DNA from: Mongoliitalea daihaiensis
GTDB lineage: Bacteria; Bacteroidota; Bacteroidia; Cytophagales; Cyclobacteriaceae
Direction: 5' to 3'
NCBI RefSeq assembly: GCF_021596945.1
Contig: NZ_CP063779.1
Span: forward strand, 4,376,001 to 4,440,000
DNA: 64,000 bases
The notes beneath the pieces were generated by a model. It was not told the origin of the DNA, ran no database searches, and worked only from the letters and a program-made list of their open reading frames with translations. Both the position numbers and the translations under genes were made by a program. Shown piece after piece: positions 17,489 through 26,194 of this stretch; within the stretch, counting starts at the first letter, position 1, and the number at the start of each line of letters is the position of its first letter.

Positions 17489-19207
17489 ATGCAATTACTG
17501 AGCGAACAGGAGTTAGAGCGTAGAAAAGACAGAGAAGAGTTGATGAAACTGGGAATCAATCCCTATCCAGCAGATTCTTTTGCTATCAACGTCACCGCAC
17601 AAGATATTCATCAAAATTACGAACGTCGCAAAAACGACTATAAAAACATTTCCATAGCAGGGCGTTTAATGAGCCGTAGGATTATGGGTTCTGCATCGTT
17701 TGCCGAGCTCCAAGATTCCACTGGAAGACTGCAGATCTATATCCGAAGAGACGATATCTGTCCTGAGGAAGATAAAACATTCTACAATACCGTATTCAAA
17801 AAATTACTGGGAATCGGTGACTTTATCGGCGTAAAGGGCTACATTTTCACCACACAAACGGGTGAAATCTCCTTACATGTTACTGAATTGAAAGTCCTAT
17901 CTAAATCTGTCAAACCACTACCAGTGGTCAAAAGAGATGATGATGGAAATGTATACGATGGGTTTACAGATCCTGAATTACGCTACAGACAGCGGTATGT
18001 TGATTTGGTTGTTAATCCAGATGTTAAAAATGTATTCCTAACCCGTTCTCGAATCATTACCAACATGCGTAAGTTTTTCGATGACCGAGGTTGGTTGGAG
18101 GTGGAAACACCAATTTTACAACAAGTTCATGGAGGTGCGGCAGCTAGACCATTCAATACGCATCACAATACCTTGGATATGCCTTTGTATTTAAGGATTG
18201 CCAATGAATTGTATTTGAAACGATTGATCGTGGGCGGTTTTGATGGAGTGTATGAATTTGGAAAAATGTTCCGAAATGAAGGCATGGACCGCACCCATAA
18301 TCCAGAATTTACTTCCATGGAAATATATGTAGCCTACAAAGACTACATCTGGATGATGGAAATGGTAGAAACCTTATTGGAAAAAGTTACCGAATCCATT
18401 CATGGAAAGACTGTCGTAGCTGTAGGCGATAAGCAAATTGATTTTGCAGGCCCATACAGAAGACTAACCATGTTTGATTCCATCAAGGAATATGCAGGAG
18501 TAGACGTCAGCGAACTCGATGAAGCCGGCTTGCGTCAGGTCTGTGCTGAGATGGGCATCGAAGTAGATAACAGCATGGGCAAAGGCAAATTGATTGATGA
18601 AATCTTTGGTGAAAAAGTTGAGGCTAATCTGATTCAGCCTACCTACATCACCGACTACCCCATCGAAATGACTCCTTTAGCTAAGAAGCACAGAAGCAAA
18701 GATGGCTTGGTGGAGCGCTTTGAATTATTTGTGAACGGCAAGGAAATCGCCAATGCATACTCTGAATTAAATGATCCGATCGATCAGCGAGAGCGGTTTG
18801 AAGACCAATTGAAATTAGCTGCAAGAGGTGATGATGAAGCTATGGCCATGGATGATGATTTCTTGCGCGCCTTAGAATATGGAATGCCTCCAACTGCTGG
18901 TCTGGGCATTGGAATCGATCGATTAACGATGCTATTGACGAATAATTCCACCATACAGGAAGTACTGTTCTTCCCTCAGATGCGTCCAGAGAAAAAAGTG
19001 AAAATTGCGAGCGACGAAGATTTTATAGCATTGGGTATATCAGCAGGGTTGATCCCAGTGATACGAGATATGAATATCCACACCATCGAGCAATTGAAAG
19101 AGTACGATCCAAACAAACTCTTCAATGATGTCTGCGGTCGTAGAAAAAAACTCAAATTAGACATAGCCAATCCTACAAAAGAAGAAGTAGAAAGCTGGTT
19201 GCAGTGA
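17489..19207 (+). CDS. lysS: Lysyl-tRNA synthetase, class II
   Basis: 572 residues. An N-terminal OB-fold anticodon-binding domain (SIAGRLMSRRIMGSASFAEL) precedes the class II catalytic core with motif 2 (FRNEGMDRTHNPEFTSMEIY) and motif 3 (GLGIGIDRLTMLL). It is about 70 residues longer than E. coli LysS because of a C-terminal extension (IPVIRDMNIHTIEQLKEY and onward) seen in Bacteroidota homologues. It charges tRNA(Lys). It lies 54 bases after proline dehydrogenase and probably has its own promoter, since TACCTTTT lies just upstream at about 17465. Confidence 0.96.
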   Translation: MQLLSEQELERRKDREELMKLGINPYPADSFAINVTAQDIHQNYERRKNDYKNISIAGRLMSRRIMGSASFAELQDSTGRLQIYIRRDDICPEEDKTFYNTVFKKLLGIGDFIGVKGYIFTTQTGEISLHVTELKVLSKSVKPLPVVKRDDDGNVYDGFTDPELRYRQRYVDLVVNPDVKNVFLTRSRIITNMRKFFDDRGWLEVETPILQQVHGGAAARPFNTHHNTLDMPLYLRIANELYLKRLIVGGFDGVYEFGKMFRNEGMDRTHNPEFTSMEIYVAYKDYIWMMEMVETLLEKVTESIHGKTVVAVGDKQIDFAGPYRRLTMFDSIKEYAGVDVSELDEAGLRQVCAEMGIEVDNSMGKGKLIDEIFGEKVEANLIQPTYITDYPIEMTPLAKKHRSKDGLVERFELFVNGKEIANAYSELNDPIDQRERFEDQLKLAARGDDEAMAMDDDFLRALEYGMPPTAGLGIGIDRLTMLLTNNSTIQEVLFFPQMRPEKKVKIASDEDFIALGISAGLIPVIRDMNIHTIEQLKEYDPNKLFNDVCGRRKKLKLDIANPTKEEVESWLQ

Positions 19208-19256
19208 GCAGTTGATGGTGGACAGTGAGTAGTTGACAGTGCACAGTGCACAGTGT
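19200..19256 (+). repeat. Low-complexity CAGTGcACAGTG-type repeat after lysS
   Basis: A string of degenerate 'agcagttgatg/gacagtgag/cacagtg' words immediately follows the lysS stop. The same type of word string occurs after the gene ending at 31691. No coding or structural role is apparent. Confidence 0.6.
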
Positions 19257-19390
19257 GGGAATAGAAAACTAGTTGGAAGGATTCCTAGAGACTGTAGAGG
19301 CGGCTAAAATTATAGGCTTAAGTCTTAATCTAGCAGAGGATAAAATAATAGACCAGTGAATGGGTCATAAAAACACTGTTCTCAAATTTC

Positions 19391-19427
19391 AAAATTGGAG
19401 TGCTGCCAAGCGCTCCAATTTTTTTTA
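19391..19427 (+). terminator. Rho-independent terminator-like hairpin
   Basis: A 10-bp stem (TTGGAGTGCT / AGCGCTCCAA with one G-T pair) with loop GCCA is followed by eight T residues. It lies about 190 bases beyond lysS and could end that transcript. An A-run on the other side would let it work on both strands. Confidence 0.65.
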
Positions 19428-19928
19428 TGTCAATCAGTTATTTATAAAATCAGTCTTCTATGATCTAAATTCCTTAGGGGAGAAAGCTTTTCCAAAGTTC
19501 AAAACTTTGGAAAAGTTACCATAACCACAATCTCTCTTGTTCTGCAAATTCTTGAGATTTTTCTATTGTTTTTCGTTTGTTTTCAATCCCCTTATATCTC
19601 TATAATGGGTTAAAACCTGGGGTGATTGATGAGCTTAATTCGTTCATTCTTAATTCCCACTCTTGGATATAATCATATCTCTGCATATTTTTTTTGCTCT
19701 TTCTGTATATTTTGCGAGACTTGTTTCTTCTTCGTCTAAACTTTCGCTTCTCGGCTCTTTTTTCGCGACTCTCGTTTCTCGTATCTTAATACGTAGTAGA
19801 TGGTACATCCCTTACACTCCTGCCGACTTTTTATATTACCACAAATATTTTCCCAAGAATTGCCATTTTTCAAACCATACTATCAAAATTTTACAGTATT
19901 TTTAACAAATTCACTTTTACAGCAACCT
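19428..19928. other. Gene-free region with one perfect 13-bp inverted repeat
   Basis: No credible gene was found in about 500 bases. 19487-19499 and 19503-19515 form a 13-bp inverted repeat (arm CTTTTCCAAAGTT, loop CAA) not followed by a T-run. The region from 19690 to 19800 is pyrimidine-rich and full of TTTCTCG/CTTCTCG words similar to those at 13.7 kb. Confidence 0.5.
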
Positions 19929-21143
19929 ATGAATCTTCGATTAAACTCAGAATTTGGAACATTGAAGGCTGTGTTGATGCACAGGCCGGGCAAAGAAATT
20001 GACAGACTTACTCCTTATAATAAGGAGTTTTTGCTCTTCGAAGATGTGCCTTACTTAGAAGCCATGCAAAAAGAGCATGATTTTTTTACCGATCTTATCA
20101 AGCAAACTACCGGCGCCACCGTATTTCGACTGAGAGAGTTACTGATGCAAGTATTGGGAGACCGTACAATTTTGGAAAGCTTGATGAAAGCAGCCTTAGT
20201 CAGATCAGGACAAACACATTTATGTGAATATATCTTGGATAGACTTTCGACTGCTGAATGCACCACCGTATTGACAGCGGGGATAAAAGTGCACGAGTTA
20301 AAAAGAAAAATCCCCAATGCCCCCACCGGTGAATTGATGGATTATGCATTCATCATCCCACCTAGTCCCAACCTTTACTTCCAACGAGACCCTATGGCGA
20401 TCACCCCAGGAGGCATCATATTCTCCAGTATGAACAAAGAAGGAAGGCAACGCGAGGCAGACCTCTTAAGAACCATCTTTGAAAATCACCCAGAGTTTAA
20501 AGACAACGTCAACAGGCTCTATCCTATCAATGGACACGACAATCCTCCAAGTATCGAGGGAGGAGATGTGATCGTACTTTCCAAAAAAGCCGTAGCCATC
20601 GGAAATTCTGAGCGCACCAATGAAAAAGCCATTTACCATGTTGCCAAAGCGCTTTTAGCCGAAGGGTCTGTTGAAAGGGTTTATGAGGTACACCTACCTC
20701 AAAAAAGGCAATACATGCATTTGGATACCGTATTCACCATCTTGGATGAAAACCTGGTACTCACCTATCCGGACGCGCTTAATTCAGTACTTCAAACTTC
20801 TCTTTACACTTTAAAAGATATACAAGATGGAAAGGCTACCATCAAAAGGCAGGTATTAAAGGAATCTTTGCTTACGATATTGGAGCGGGAAATCCCTCAT
20901 TTGGAAATATTATCCACGGCGGATGGCAATCCAGACTATGCGATGAGAGAACAATGGTTTGATGGAGCAAATGTGTTTGCTATTGGCCCCCGCAGAGTGA
21001 TTTCCTACAATCGAAATATACACACCAACAGAGCCCTGAGAAATATGGGAGTAGAGGTATTGGAAATCCCCTCATCAGAATTATCCCGTGGATTAGGTGG
21101 ACCTAGATGTATGACCATGCCACTGAGCCGAGCGAAGCTTTAG
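19929..21143 (+). CDS. arcA: Arginine deiminase family protein
   Basis: 404 residues from the ATG at 19929; an in-frame ATG at 19800 would add 43 residues unlike the family. The N-terminal signature LNSEFGTLKAVLMHRPGKEIDRL, the FQRDPMAITPGG loop, the HLDTVFTILDENL catalytic His and the C-terminal GLGGPRCMTMPLSR with nucleophile C394 together mark arginine deiminase, which hydrolyses arginine to citrulline and ammonia. ornithine carbamoyltransferase and carbamate kinase genes are not adjacent, so it is not a standard arc operon. Its stop overlaps the convergent lptD stop by 4 bases. Confidence 0.9.
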   Translation: MNLRLNSEFGTLKAVLMHRPGKEIDRLTPYNKEFLLFEDVPYLEAMQKEHDFFTDLIKQTTGATVFRLRELLMQVLGDRTILESLMKAALVRSGQTHLCEYILDRLSTAECTTVLTAGIKVHELKRKIPNAPTGELMDYAFIIPPSPNLYFQRDPMAITPGGIIFSSMNKEGRQREADLLRTIFENHPEFKDNVNRLYPINGHDNPPSIEGGDVIVLSKKAVAIGNSERTNEKAIYHVAKALLAEGSVERVYEVHLPQKRQYMHLDTVFTILDENLVLTYPDALNSVLQTSLYTLKDIQDGKATIKRQVLKESLLTILEREIPHLEILSTADGNPDYAMREQWFDGANVFAIGPRRVISYNRNIHTNRALRNMGVEVLEIPSSELSRGLGGPRCMTMPLSRAKL

Positions 21144-23911
21144 AAATCGAAGAAGCTTCTTCTACGAGAAACCTTCAAGTCTTGTAACATGGCCGCATTG
21201 ACCCTGATATCAATGTTGTAAGAAGTAAATCGGCCAAATGGAATCCAGCTCATATCCAATCTCCAGCAATGCAAATTTCTGGAAATACCGATCATGGTTT
21301 GAGTAATTTGTGCGGTCATAAAGTCATACCCACCATTAAATTTTACTTTCCATTTATCTGTCAAACTCACATCCCCATTGACAGTCATTGCAGAAGTAAC
21401 ATTGGCATCTCTGCCGGGCTGTCGATTGTAAGCAATATTATATCCAAAACCCAAATTCCATGGAATACTCCAATCGATATACATGGCAGGATCGTTTACA
21501 ATCCTATTGATTTCATTCTCCACAAACTCATTCATCACACCGCCTTGCTGCAAAAAATCATTGGTCAAATCCTCCCTCACTTCTCCTGGAGTGCGTTCCC
21601 CACCGGTAGGATTGATATTTCCGTTTAGGTTTAGTGTCAAATTTCTGAGGTTACCCAATCCCTGCCCCGAAGTCCATGCCAATTGATTGACACGACGTCC
21701 TGTAACAGCCCCTGTTTGAGAATTGACGATGCGTTGCTCTGCATACATATCGAAATTACCCGAGAAGTTGACAGAAAGCTTGTCGTCAAAAAAGGAGGTT
21801 CGTGTATTGAAGTTGATCGGAGCCAACTGGAAAGAGTCTGCTGCAAAATTGTAAGAAGTGGAAAAATTCAAAGATTGCAACAATGGGATTTTCTTAGTTT
21901 GCATTTTTTCATCATCCGAATCCTGTCTGATTTTCGCTTCTAGCACATTTCGAATATTGATGGCCAAAGCACGAGACTCTCCTAGCGGTGCACCTGAAAA
22001 AATGAATCCTTGATGTCTGGAAAATAGCTGTGTATTTCCTTCTCTATCTACTTGTACCTCTTGGTAAAAACCAAATGCAGGATTAGAGAAATCGGGGGTG
22101 TAGTTGAACGAAAAAGTAGGTTGCATGTGGTGACGAATACGTTCTATTTTTTTACTTCTTTTGGGCGTATACATGCCATAAATGTTTGTATTCAAAGAAA
22201 AGGAAGAATTGAAGAATCCCACTCTATTAAACCCAGACTCCAAAATCCTATCTACTCGATTTTCTACAGGATTGAAATAATAATTGATCCGTTCGAGATA
22301 CCACAATTCTGTATAGTTTGCCGCCGCAGTGCCCGTGAAGTGCTTGAATAAGCGGAAATTAGAAGAAACAGGTATTGTGTGTCTAGCGCCATTGTCAGCC
22401 TCTCTCAAAAGCTGTGCAAAGTTTTCCCTAGCAAAAGGGATGATGTTTGGGTTTTGAACAAAACCCTCTTCCAAATCCAACTGCTGCTGTATTGCCGCAC
22501 TTTGCACGCCAAAAGGAGGCGTAATGCGGTTATTGATACTATTCTGTAAGTTAAAGTTCCAAGCTACGTTGAGTGTTTTGATAGGCTCTATCTTGGAATT
22601 TTGAAAAGGGCTCTGCCGGTTCATGTTGACCGCAATATCTGGTAAAATGATGTTTACTTCATCTGTTTGGATATTTTGGGAGTGGCGCATATTTGCCGAC
22701 ATGCTGAAAGGAGTTCCTTGAAAAGTTTTGCTGTAGGATATATTGGAAGAGAATTCAGCCCTAGTATTGGCAGCAAAAGATACTGGGTTAATCACCACGT
22801 TATTGTAATTGCTAGTACCCGCATTCACAGAAGCTGAAAACCTAGAATTACCACGAGACTCCGGAGAGTGATTCCAATTGACCCAAATGGTATTATAGTC
22901 AATGGGATTTAGTTCGGTCTCCGGGCTTCGAAAACGCTGGTAGTCCAAGTTAAACCCACCATTATATTTATACCGCTTTTTGTAAACAGTGGCAGCCTTG
23001 GCACCATAGCCTCCCAAGGAGTATACATCTGCAGTTACCCGTGTATGAATATAATCGTTGAAGGCAAAATAATAGCCGAAATTTCTCAAGAAGAATCCAC
23101 GAGCTCGTTCCTGTCCCCAAGACGGGAAGACAATTCCGGAGGCTTTTTCATCGGGAGTATCGGGGATTATACCAAATGGCAAACCAGCAGGTGTAGGAAT
23201 CCCATTGAAATACATATTGAATGGCCCGGTGACGATTTGCTTCCCTCGAATAGATTTGATCTTATTAGCCGAAATATGCCAATGCGGTTCGGCAAGATTA
23301 CAGGTAGTATAATATCCCCTGTCCATGTAAATGCTTCCATCCTGATCTTTTTTAATCGTTTGACCACGCAGTAAGCCATCTTGCTGTTCGGTAACTACAT
23401 CTTTGATGATTGCTTTTTGGGATTTGAAATTATACCGCATTTCCTTGCGTATTTCGTAGGAAGTCCCTCCTTCTTTAAAAATCGGATTACCCTGAATATT
23501 TCCAAGACTATCTACAACCCCAGAGGCAAACAGTTCATTTTTTTCCCAGTCTACAATAATCAAATCTGCATCCAAACGGATATTTCCATATTCAAACCAT
23601 GCGTCCTTGTGAAGAATTAACTTATTATTGACAAAATCTGTGATGATACTATCTTCACCATAATAATTGATGACGGTCTGAATATCACTTTTAGGTACTG
23701 TTTTTGTAGAGTCAGCAAGGGGAATAGTATCTTGGGCTAATTTGTCCAAAGAGTCCAGCGGAGACAAGTCTAAAGTTTGGGGATTGAGCACAGTATCAGG
23801 CGCTACTACCCTTCTTTCAACCCCCCGTTGATTTCTTTGTTGCGAAAATGCTGATGGGGTAAAGTAACCCAACAACAGGAACGCTAACAAGCAAAGCCAC
23901 TTATTCTGCAC
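21140..23911 (-). CDS. lptD: LPS assembly outer-membrane protein LptD (Bacteroidota type)
   Basis: 923 residues with signal peptide (FTPSAFSQQ). An N-terminal OstA/LptA-like beta-jellyroll region (LDADLIIVDWEKNELFASGV to ~residue 190) is followed by the LptD barrel starting YFNGIPTPAGLPFGIIP and running to the end in long beta-hairpins. It forms the outer-membrane channel that, with LptE, inserts lipopolysaccharide in the outer leaflet. The cysteines of the E. coli-type disulfide switch are not evident, as is usual in this phylum. It diverges from the amidase gene and is convergent with arginine deiminase. Confidence 0.9.
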   Translation of the reverse strand: MQNKWLCLLAFLLLGYFTPSAFSQQRNQRGVERRVVAPDTVLNPQTLDLSPLDSLDKLAQDTIPLADSTKTVPKSDIQTVINYYGEDSIITDFVNNKLILHKDAWFEYGNIRLDADLIIVDWEKNELFASGVVDSLGNIQGNPIFKEGGTSYEIRKEMRYNFKSQKAIIKDVVTEQQDGLLRGQTIKKDQDGSIYMDRGYYTTCNLAEPHWHISANKIKSIRGKQIVTGPFNMYFNGIPTPAGLPFGIIPDTPDEKASGIVFPSWGQERARGFFLRNFGYYFAFNDYIHTRVTADVYSLGGYGAKAATVYKKRYKYNGGFNLDYQRFRSPETELNPIDYNTIWVNWNHSPESRGNSRFSASVNAGTSNYNNVVINPVSFAANTRAEFSSNISYSKTFQGTPFSMSANMRHSQNIQTDEVNIILPDIAVNMNRQSPFQNSKIEPIKTLNVAWNFNLQNSINNRITPPFGVQSAAIQQQLDLEEGFVQNPNIIPFARENFAQLLREADNGARHTIPVSSNFRLFKHFTGTAAANYTELWYLERINYYFNPVENRVDRILESGFNRVGFFNSSFSLNTNIYGMYTPKRSKKIERIRHHMQPTFSFNYTPDFSNPAFGFYQEVQVDREGNTQLFSRHQGFIFSGAPLGESRALAINIRNVLEAKIRQDSDDEKMQTKKIPLLQSLNFSTSYNFAADSFQLAPINFNTRTSFFDDKLSVNFSGNFDMYAEQRIVNSQTGAVTGRRVNQLAWTSGQGLGNLRNLTLNLNGNINPTGGERTPGEVREDLTNDFLQQGGVMNEFVENEINRIVNDPAMYIDWSIPWNLGFGYNIAYNRQPGRDANVTSAMTVNGDVSLTDKWKVKFNGGYDFMTAQITQTMIGISRNLHCWRLDMSWIPFGRFTSYNIDIRVNAAMLQDLKVSRRRSFFDF

Positions 23912-23977
23912 TGATAGATTTTGATTTGATTAAAAATTTCTAAAATTTGCCTTGGCAAAGTTAATAGTTTACCACGC

Positions 23978-24781
23978 ATGGAACGCTTCAAAGTAAAAAA
24001 TATTCTTCTTATTTCAATTTTTACGCTCTCTTTGGTTTTTGCAGGCTTTTCTCCCACCGGAACTAAGGCTCCTGAATATCGTTTGAAACGGGTGGTGATC
24101 GACGCGGGACATGGAGGAAAAGACCCTGGGGCTGTAGGCGCCGTCTCCAAAGAAAAAGATATCGCTTTGGCTGTCGCTTTGAAAGTGGGTGAATATGTCA
24201 AAAAAAACCTGCCAGGTGTTGAGGTGATTTATACACGCAACTCAGACGTATTTGTGGAATTAAAGGAGCGAGCAAACATTGCCAACCGAAACAAAGCGGA
24301 TCTCTTCATTTCTATCCACTGTAATGCTGCGAGCAATCGGGCTGCATACGGAACTGAAACGTTTGTCATGGGTACCAAAAACTTTGAAGCAAACTTTGAG
24401 ATTGTGAAGCGGGAAAACTCGGTAATCTTGTTGGAGGATAATTACGAAGAAAGCTACGAGGGATTTGACCCGACCTCCCCTGAATCCTACATCATGTTTA
24501 ACTTAACCCAAAAAGCATTTTTAAGTGGCAGCATTTCATTGGCATCCAAAATAGAAAGTGACTTTTCTTCACGAGTCAACCGCACTAGTAGAGGCGTCAA
24601 ACAAGCACCTTTATATGTATTATGGACCACTTCCATGCCTTCTGTTTTGGTTGAATTAGGTTTTATCTCCAATCGCAACGAAGAGGCATTTATGAACAAT
24701 AAGGACAATCAAGCTTATTTAGCCTCTGCCATTTACCGCTCAATCAAGGCTTATAAAGAGGAAATTGAGGAATTACAATAA
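23978..24781 (+). CDS. N-acetylmuramoyl-L-alanine amidase (Amidase_3)
   Basis: 267 residues. A hydrophobic N-terminal export signal (~9-24) precedes the zinc amidase domain. VVIDAGHGGKDPGAVG carries the first His ligand, FISIHCNAA the second, and SVLVELGFISNRNEE the catalytic Glu near the C-terminus. It cleaves the bond between muramic acid and the stem peptide, acting in the periplasm in cell separation or remodelling. It has an insertion around residues 140-165 (NYEESYEGFDPTSPE), a region that blocks or regulates the active site in AmiB/AmiC-type enzymes. The next gene starts 3 bases after its stop. Confidence 0.93.
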   Translation: MERFKVKNILLISIFTLSLVFAGFSPTGTKAPEYRLKRVVIDAGHGGKDPGAVGAVSKEKDIALAVALKVGEYVKKNLPGVEVIYTRNSDVFVELKERANIANRNKADLFISIHCNAASNRAAYGTETFVMGTKNFEANFEIVKRENSVILLEDNYEESYEGFDPTSPESYIMFNLTQKAFLSGSISLASKIESDFSSRVNRTSRGVKQAPLYVLWTTSMPSVLVELGFISNRNEEAFMNNKDNQAYLASAIYRSIKAYKEEIEELQ

Positions 24782-24784
24782 GAC

Positions 24785-25486
24785 ATGAGTGAAACCACCC
24801 GCCATCCGATTGTGGATGTGATTATACCTGCCTACAACGAGGAGCAGTCTATCCATCATGTCATCAAGGAAATTCCCACTTTTGTTAGACACATCATCGT
24901 TGTCAACAACAATTCAACTGACCAAACAAAAACCGTAGCCCAGCAAGCAGGGGCCATTGTATTGGACGAACCCATCATGGGCTATGGAAGAGCTTGCTTG
25001 ACTGGCATGACATTTTTGGAGAGCCTAGATAGACAACCGGATATGTTGGTTTTTCTGGATGGAGATTACAGCGATTATCCTGAGCAAATGCATGACCTTA
25101 TCCAACCAATAATAAATAACGATATTGATTTTGTTTTAGGATCGAGAGCCAAGGGGAAAAGAGAACGCGGTTCAATGACCTTGCCACAGGTTTTTGGAAA
25201 CTGGCTATCCACTTCCCTGATGCGCTGGAGATTTGGTACTACTTATTCGGATTTAGGACCTTTTCGGGCGATCAAATGGGAAAAGCTAAAGAGTCTAGGA
25301 ATGATCGATCAGAACTATGGCTGGACCATAGAAATGCAAATCAAAGCTTTCAAAAAAGGATTAACTTATCAAGAAATCCCTGTGGACTATCGCAAAAGAA
25401 TTGGCGTATCCAAAGTCAGTGGTACCATCAAAGGAGTCTTTGGTGCAGGTTATAAAATTTTATGGACTATCTGGAAATACCGCTAA
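24785..25486 (+). CDS. Family 2 glycosyltransferase, DPM1/GtrB-like
   Basis: 233 residues, GT-A fold only, no membrane helices. VIIPAYNEEQSIHHVI opens the nucleotide-sugar domain, VFLDGDYSDYP holds the DXD-like metal site and VLGSRAKGKRERGSM follows as in dolichol/undecaprenyl phosphate sugar transferases. The donor and acceptor are not known; related proteins make polyprenyl-phosphate glucose or mannose. It probably forms a two-gene operon with the upstream amidase. Confidence 0.87.
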   Translation: MSETTRHPIVDVIIPAYNEEQSIHHVIKEIPTFVRHIIVVNNNSTDQTKTVAQQAGAIVLDEPIMGYGRACLTGMTFLESLDRQPDMLVFLDGDYSDYPEQMHDLIQPIINNDIDFVLGSRAKGKRERGSMTLPQVFGNWLSTSLMRWRFGTTYSDLGPFRAIKWEKLKSLGMIDQNYGWTIEMQIKAFKKGLTYQEIPVDYRKRIGVSKVSGTIKGVFGAGYKILWTIWKYR

Positions 25487-25660
25487 AATTCAATTCATAT
25501 CCATCAAGGATATAGTTTTTTTTGAACGAGTGTTCTTTACGCCTGCTTAAAAAAAGAGTTTTTTCTGTAGATTTAAAAAAAGTTATTGAAAAAGGGTTGA
25601 ATTTTCACATCAAACCCCATAACTAACTATATTTCAGTAGGATATTCTGAAAAAGCTTAG

Positions 25661-25668
25661 TATGTTTA
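25661..25668 (+). promoter_or_regulatory. Candidate -7 box for the M64 peptidase operon
   Basis: TATGTTTA is one mismatch from TAnnTTTG and lies 16 bases before the first ATG of the six-gene operon. Confidence 0.4.
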
Positions 25669-25684
25669 ATCAAATTTCATTGCT

Positions 25685-26194
25685 ATGAATCGAGTGAACT
25701 TTTTTCTTTTTTTTCTGCTGTTCGTGTCATGTTTTTCTTGCAAGGTTTCAGATCCTGTCCAAAGTCAAGAAAAAGAACCGATTACAGTTCCTTCCCCTAC
25801 TGCTGGACCTGAAATCCTCATGGCTACCTTTCAACTTCACAAGACAGATTCAATTCAACTCCTAGAAGCACACATCAACGTCGGCACTCTCAAATCAACA
25901 CCCCATCTACCTGCCTATTCATACGATGGAGATTTAAAATTAACTTGGTTATCACAAGATGGACAGATGTGTCTGGAAGAAATCATTTCAAATCCACTGC
26001 TAAAGAAAGTGGAATATATCAACGATATTGATTCTGGCAAACTTAGCGCAGAGGCTGTTGATCTCGAGGAAAATACTTTTTTTATTCGACATCAATGGAT
26101 GGATTGCTTTCATGCCATAAAAATTGAAAAAAAAGAAAATGAAGAATGGAAACTGTTACGAATTTTGAGTTTTTCTAAGCCACCAATGTTATGA
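25685..26194 (+). CDS. Putative lipoprotein of unknown function
   Basis: 169 residues, not recognised. The N-terminus NFFLFFLLFVSCFSCKVSD has a hydrophobic core and a lipobox ending at C18 or C19, so it should be a lipoprotein. The remaining sequence is a small soluble domain with no motif I can name. Its stop overlaps the M64 peptidase start (ATGA). It is first in an operon of six envelope genes and may be a partner of the secreted peptidase. Confidence 0.7.
   Translation: MNRVNFFLFFLLFVSCFSCKVSDPVQSQEKEPITVPSPTAGPEILMATFQLHKTDSIQLLEAHINVGTLKSTPHLPAYSYDGDLKLTWLSQDGQMCLEEIISNPLLKKVEYINDIDSGKLSAEAVDLEENTFFIRHQWMDCFHAIKIEKKENEEWKLLRILSFSKPPML

Noticed and set aside
22052-22351. Frames antisense to lptD, including 23045-23374
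   Set aside because: Shadows of a long, clearly coding gene on the other strand.
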